A stretch of 27,876 nt of DNA from Rhodospirillaceae bacterium (GTDB taxonomy: Bacteria > Pseudomonadota > Alphaproteobacteria > MPNO01 > UBA2964): contig PBOV01000154.1 in assembly GCA_002724505.1 (NCBI GenBank), forward strand, positions 1-27,876, given 5' to 3'. The notes beneath the pieces were generated by a model, which saw nothing but the letters and a program-made list of their open reading frames with translations, was not told the DNA's origin and made no database searches. How positions within the stretch are numbered: position 1 is the stretch's first letter; each line of letters starts with the position of its first letter. Below are positions 26,200 through 27,876 of this stretch, piece after piece. The position numbers were made by a program, and so were the translations under genes.

Positions 26200-27876
26200 T
26201 TATCCGAGCTTATGTTTTCGAGTGGGAGTCACAACTGTAATTACTGATGACACCATGTCAGAAAACCATTGGCGGACCGAACGTCGCCGCCTAATGTCGA
26301 CGCCACGAATTTCTTGCATCCCGGTCATCCGCCGTGCAAACAGTGCTAAAACAACTAGTACGACAATCATATAGAGCGCGACGGCAGCAGCAGCGTTCTG
26401 TTCGCCATTAGTCTGCAAATTGAAAATCAATGTCGCAACGACCTCAGAATTTCCGGTGTTCATTACCAAAGGTAGTGTCAGGTCACGTGCCGCAAGCATC
26501 CCCACCATCAAAGCAGAATAAAATATAGCGGGCGCCATCAATGGCAAGAATATCCGGCGGAAGGTATCTAACTTTGAAACACCGGAGACATAAGCCGCCT
26601 CATCTAGTTCGAATTGAATCTGAAGCGAAGTCGCGTTCATTGTCCGAGTGCAATAGGCGAGCATGCGCGTACCCATGGCTATAGCCACCAACCAAATGGT
26701 GCCGAAAAGAGGTAGCCAATGATAAATAGCAATTCCGAGAAACTGGAAGGCTACGCCGGTGACGATTGTCGGCACGGCGGGGGCTAAAAACACAAGACTA
26801 TCTGCCCAGTGTGCCATTCCCGCACGGCTTCGGGTAACCAGCCAAGTAATGCTGACTGCTAGGCTTGCCGCTATTACCACAGACCCCGCCATTAAGATCA
26901 GCGTATTCGTGAGCGGCTCACCGATCCACTCTATTGCATCGTAGAAGCTATTTAGGTTGACCGTTTTTAGAGACTCTAACGAGGGAGGTTGGAAAAATGG
27001 GACGAGGGCCACCCAAATAATGGTAATTACAGGGATAATAATACTCGCCAATAACCAAAAGCCGACGCACCCATAAGCCGCCCAGCGCCATCTACCAAGT
27101 GGTTGGGGTGCGGAAGCACGCACCTTGCCACCGACAACCGCATATTTTTTAGCTTGTTTTAGAAATCGAGCATAAAATACGATAGCGCCACCGCAGATTG
27201 CAAAAAGCACCACACCAGCAGCGCCGGCAAATCCTAAATTAGGGGGGCCATCGCTCTCAGCAATTGCATCATAGATCCACATAACCAAAACATCGCCCGG
27301 TAGGCCTATAATGGCAACGAAGTCAAACATCTCCACACCAATCACGAAGTAAAAAATAGAGACAGCAACCATGCTTGGGCCTAACAACGGCAAAACCACT
27401 TGGCGGATCGTATGGGCCTTGGAAACGCCGCTTACCCAGGCCGCCTCTTCCAGAGATGCGTCGAGATTGCGGAAGGCGGGCAGCATCATAAAGACCCCCC
27501 CCGGAACCAGGACAATACCCTGCAAAAAACAGATCCAACTAAGTTGATAGACATCAAATAAGGCGCCACCATTGAACTTAGTCATGTCAAATAGCTGGTT
27601 AACAAGGCCTGAAGTAGGATTGAACAACCAAACGTAGGACATGGCTGTAATAAAGCCAGGAATAGCCAATTTCGCTGTTAAAAGGGAAAACAGCCCCGTC
27701 CGGAACCTAAAGTCCGTCAGCGCAAGCAACCAAGCGAATGGAAAGGAAAACAAAAACATCCAAAAGACAGTGCCAAAGCCAAGGATGATGGTGCGGATGG
27801 TTACACTGCCTAGCTCATCTTGGGAAAATAGCTCAAAATAATTTGCAAATGAAAACTTGTCAGCGTCACCCTCTTC
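26200..27876 (-). CDS. ABC transporter permease, two-domain Fe(III)/organic solute type (N-terminus outside window)
   Basis: The frame is open from the right edge to the stop at 26200, giving at least 558 residues; an internal ATG at 27759 is not the likely start, because the sequence before it (VTIRTIILGFGTVFW) reads as the first membrane helix of this family. Two binding-protein-dependent permease domains are fused, each with an EAA loop: EEAAWVSGVSKAHTIRQVVLP and DEAAYVSGVSKLDTFRRIFLP. This is the FbpB/AfuB-type layout. Multiple membrane helices surround both loops. The binding protein is encoded next; the ATPase is probably beyond the right edge. Confidence 0.92.
   Translation of the reverse strand, partial: EEGDADKFSFANYFELFSQDELGSVTIRTIILGFGTVFWMFLFSFPFAWLLALTDFRFRTGLFSLLTAKLAIPGFITAMSYVWLFNPTSGLVNQLFDMTKFNGGALFDVYQLSWICFLQGIVLVPGGVFMMLPAFRNLDASLEEAAWVSGVSKAHTIRQVVLPLLGPSMVAVSIFYFVIGVEMFDFVAIIGLPGDVLVMWIYDAIAESDGPPNLGFAGAAGVVLFAICGGAIVFYARFLKQAKKYAVVGGKVRASAPQPLGRWRWAAYGCVGFWLLASIIIPVITIIWVALVPFFQPPSLESLKTVNLNSFYDAIEWIGEPLTNTLILMAGSVVIAASLAVSITWLVTRSRAGMAHWADSLVFLAPAVPTIVTGVAFQFLGIAIYHWLPLFGTIWLVAIAMGTRMLAYCTRTMNATSLQIQFELDEAAYVSGVSKLDTFRRIFLPLMAPAIFYSALMVGMLAARDLTLPLVMNTGNSEVVATLIFNLQTNGEQNAAAAVALYMIVVLVVLALFARRMTGMQEIRGVDIRRRRSVRQWFSDMVSSVITVVTPTRKHKLG

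Noticed and set aside
27759..27759. ATG 27759 as the true start of the permease
   Set aside because: The frame is open to the window edge and the upstream codons read as the first membrane helix of the family, so the gene is simply cut by the edge.
1..27876. tRNA genes, rRNA, CRISPR arrays, insertion sequences, phage genes
   Set aside because: Scanning by eye showed no cloverleaf-like T-loop sequences, spaced direct repeats, transposase motifs or flanking terminal repeats. A tRNAscan or repeat search was not possible.

Overview
The window reads as chromosomal DNA from an alphaproteobacterium, probably marine and Rhodospirillales/SAR116-like. The main support is a full ccmABCDEFGHI cytochrome c maturation run divergent from acnA, an arrangement known from alphaproteobacteria, plus a short NAD kinase and a TPP-riboswitch-led thiOSGE operon. 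Base composition is moderate, with AT-rich spacers. The taxon is an inference. I found no tRNA, rRNA, CRISPR array, insertion sequence or phage gene.

Left part (1-5487). A thiamine-diphosphate enzyme of the benzoylformate decarboxylase type runs off the left edge. It is divergent from a DUF1800/DUF1501 pair of exported proteins of unknown function, followed by nadK. The divergent spacer carries three dyad-symmetric elements.

Thiamine block (5477-8447, minus strand). A TPP riboswitch precedes thiO, thiS, thiG and a ThiE/TenI-family gene; together these would build and attach the thiazole half of thiamine. The bases between aptamer and thiO form two mutually exclusive helices that would hide or free the thiO ribosome binding site, so the mode of control can be read from the sequence.

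Mixed block (8546-14105). A polysaccharide-deacetylase-family hydrolase, a small secreted ricin-type beta-trefoil protein, a TauD-type dioxygenase and aconitase A.

Cytochrome c maturation block (14359-21755, plus strand). ccmA and ccmB, then a 171-base spacer with a hairpin, then ccmC through ccmI, mostly with start/stop overlaps. The products export haem, load it onto CcmE, reduce apocytochrome cysteines and ligate haem.

Right part (21875-27876). LigA/LigB-type extradiol dioxygenase subunits converge on a minus-strand set: an ABC permease cut by the right edge, its binding protein, an alpha/beta hydrolase and a two-module VOC extradiol dioxygenase. This looks like a catabolic locus for a phenolic compound. 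Its substrate cannot be read from the sequence, and it is the best candidate here for an undescribed system.
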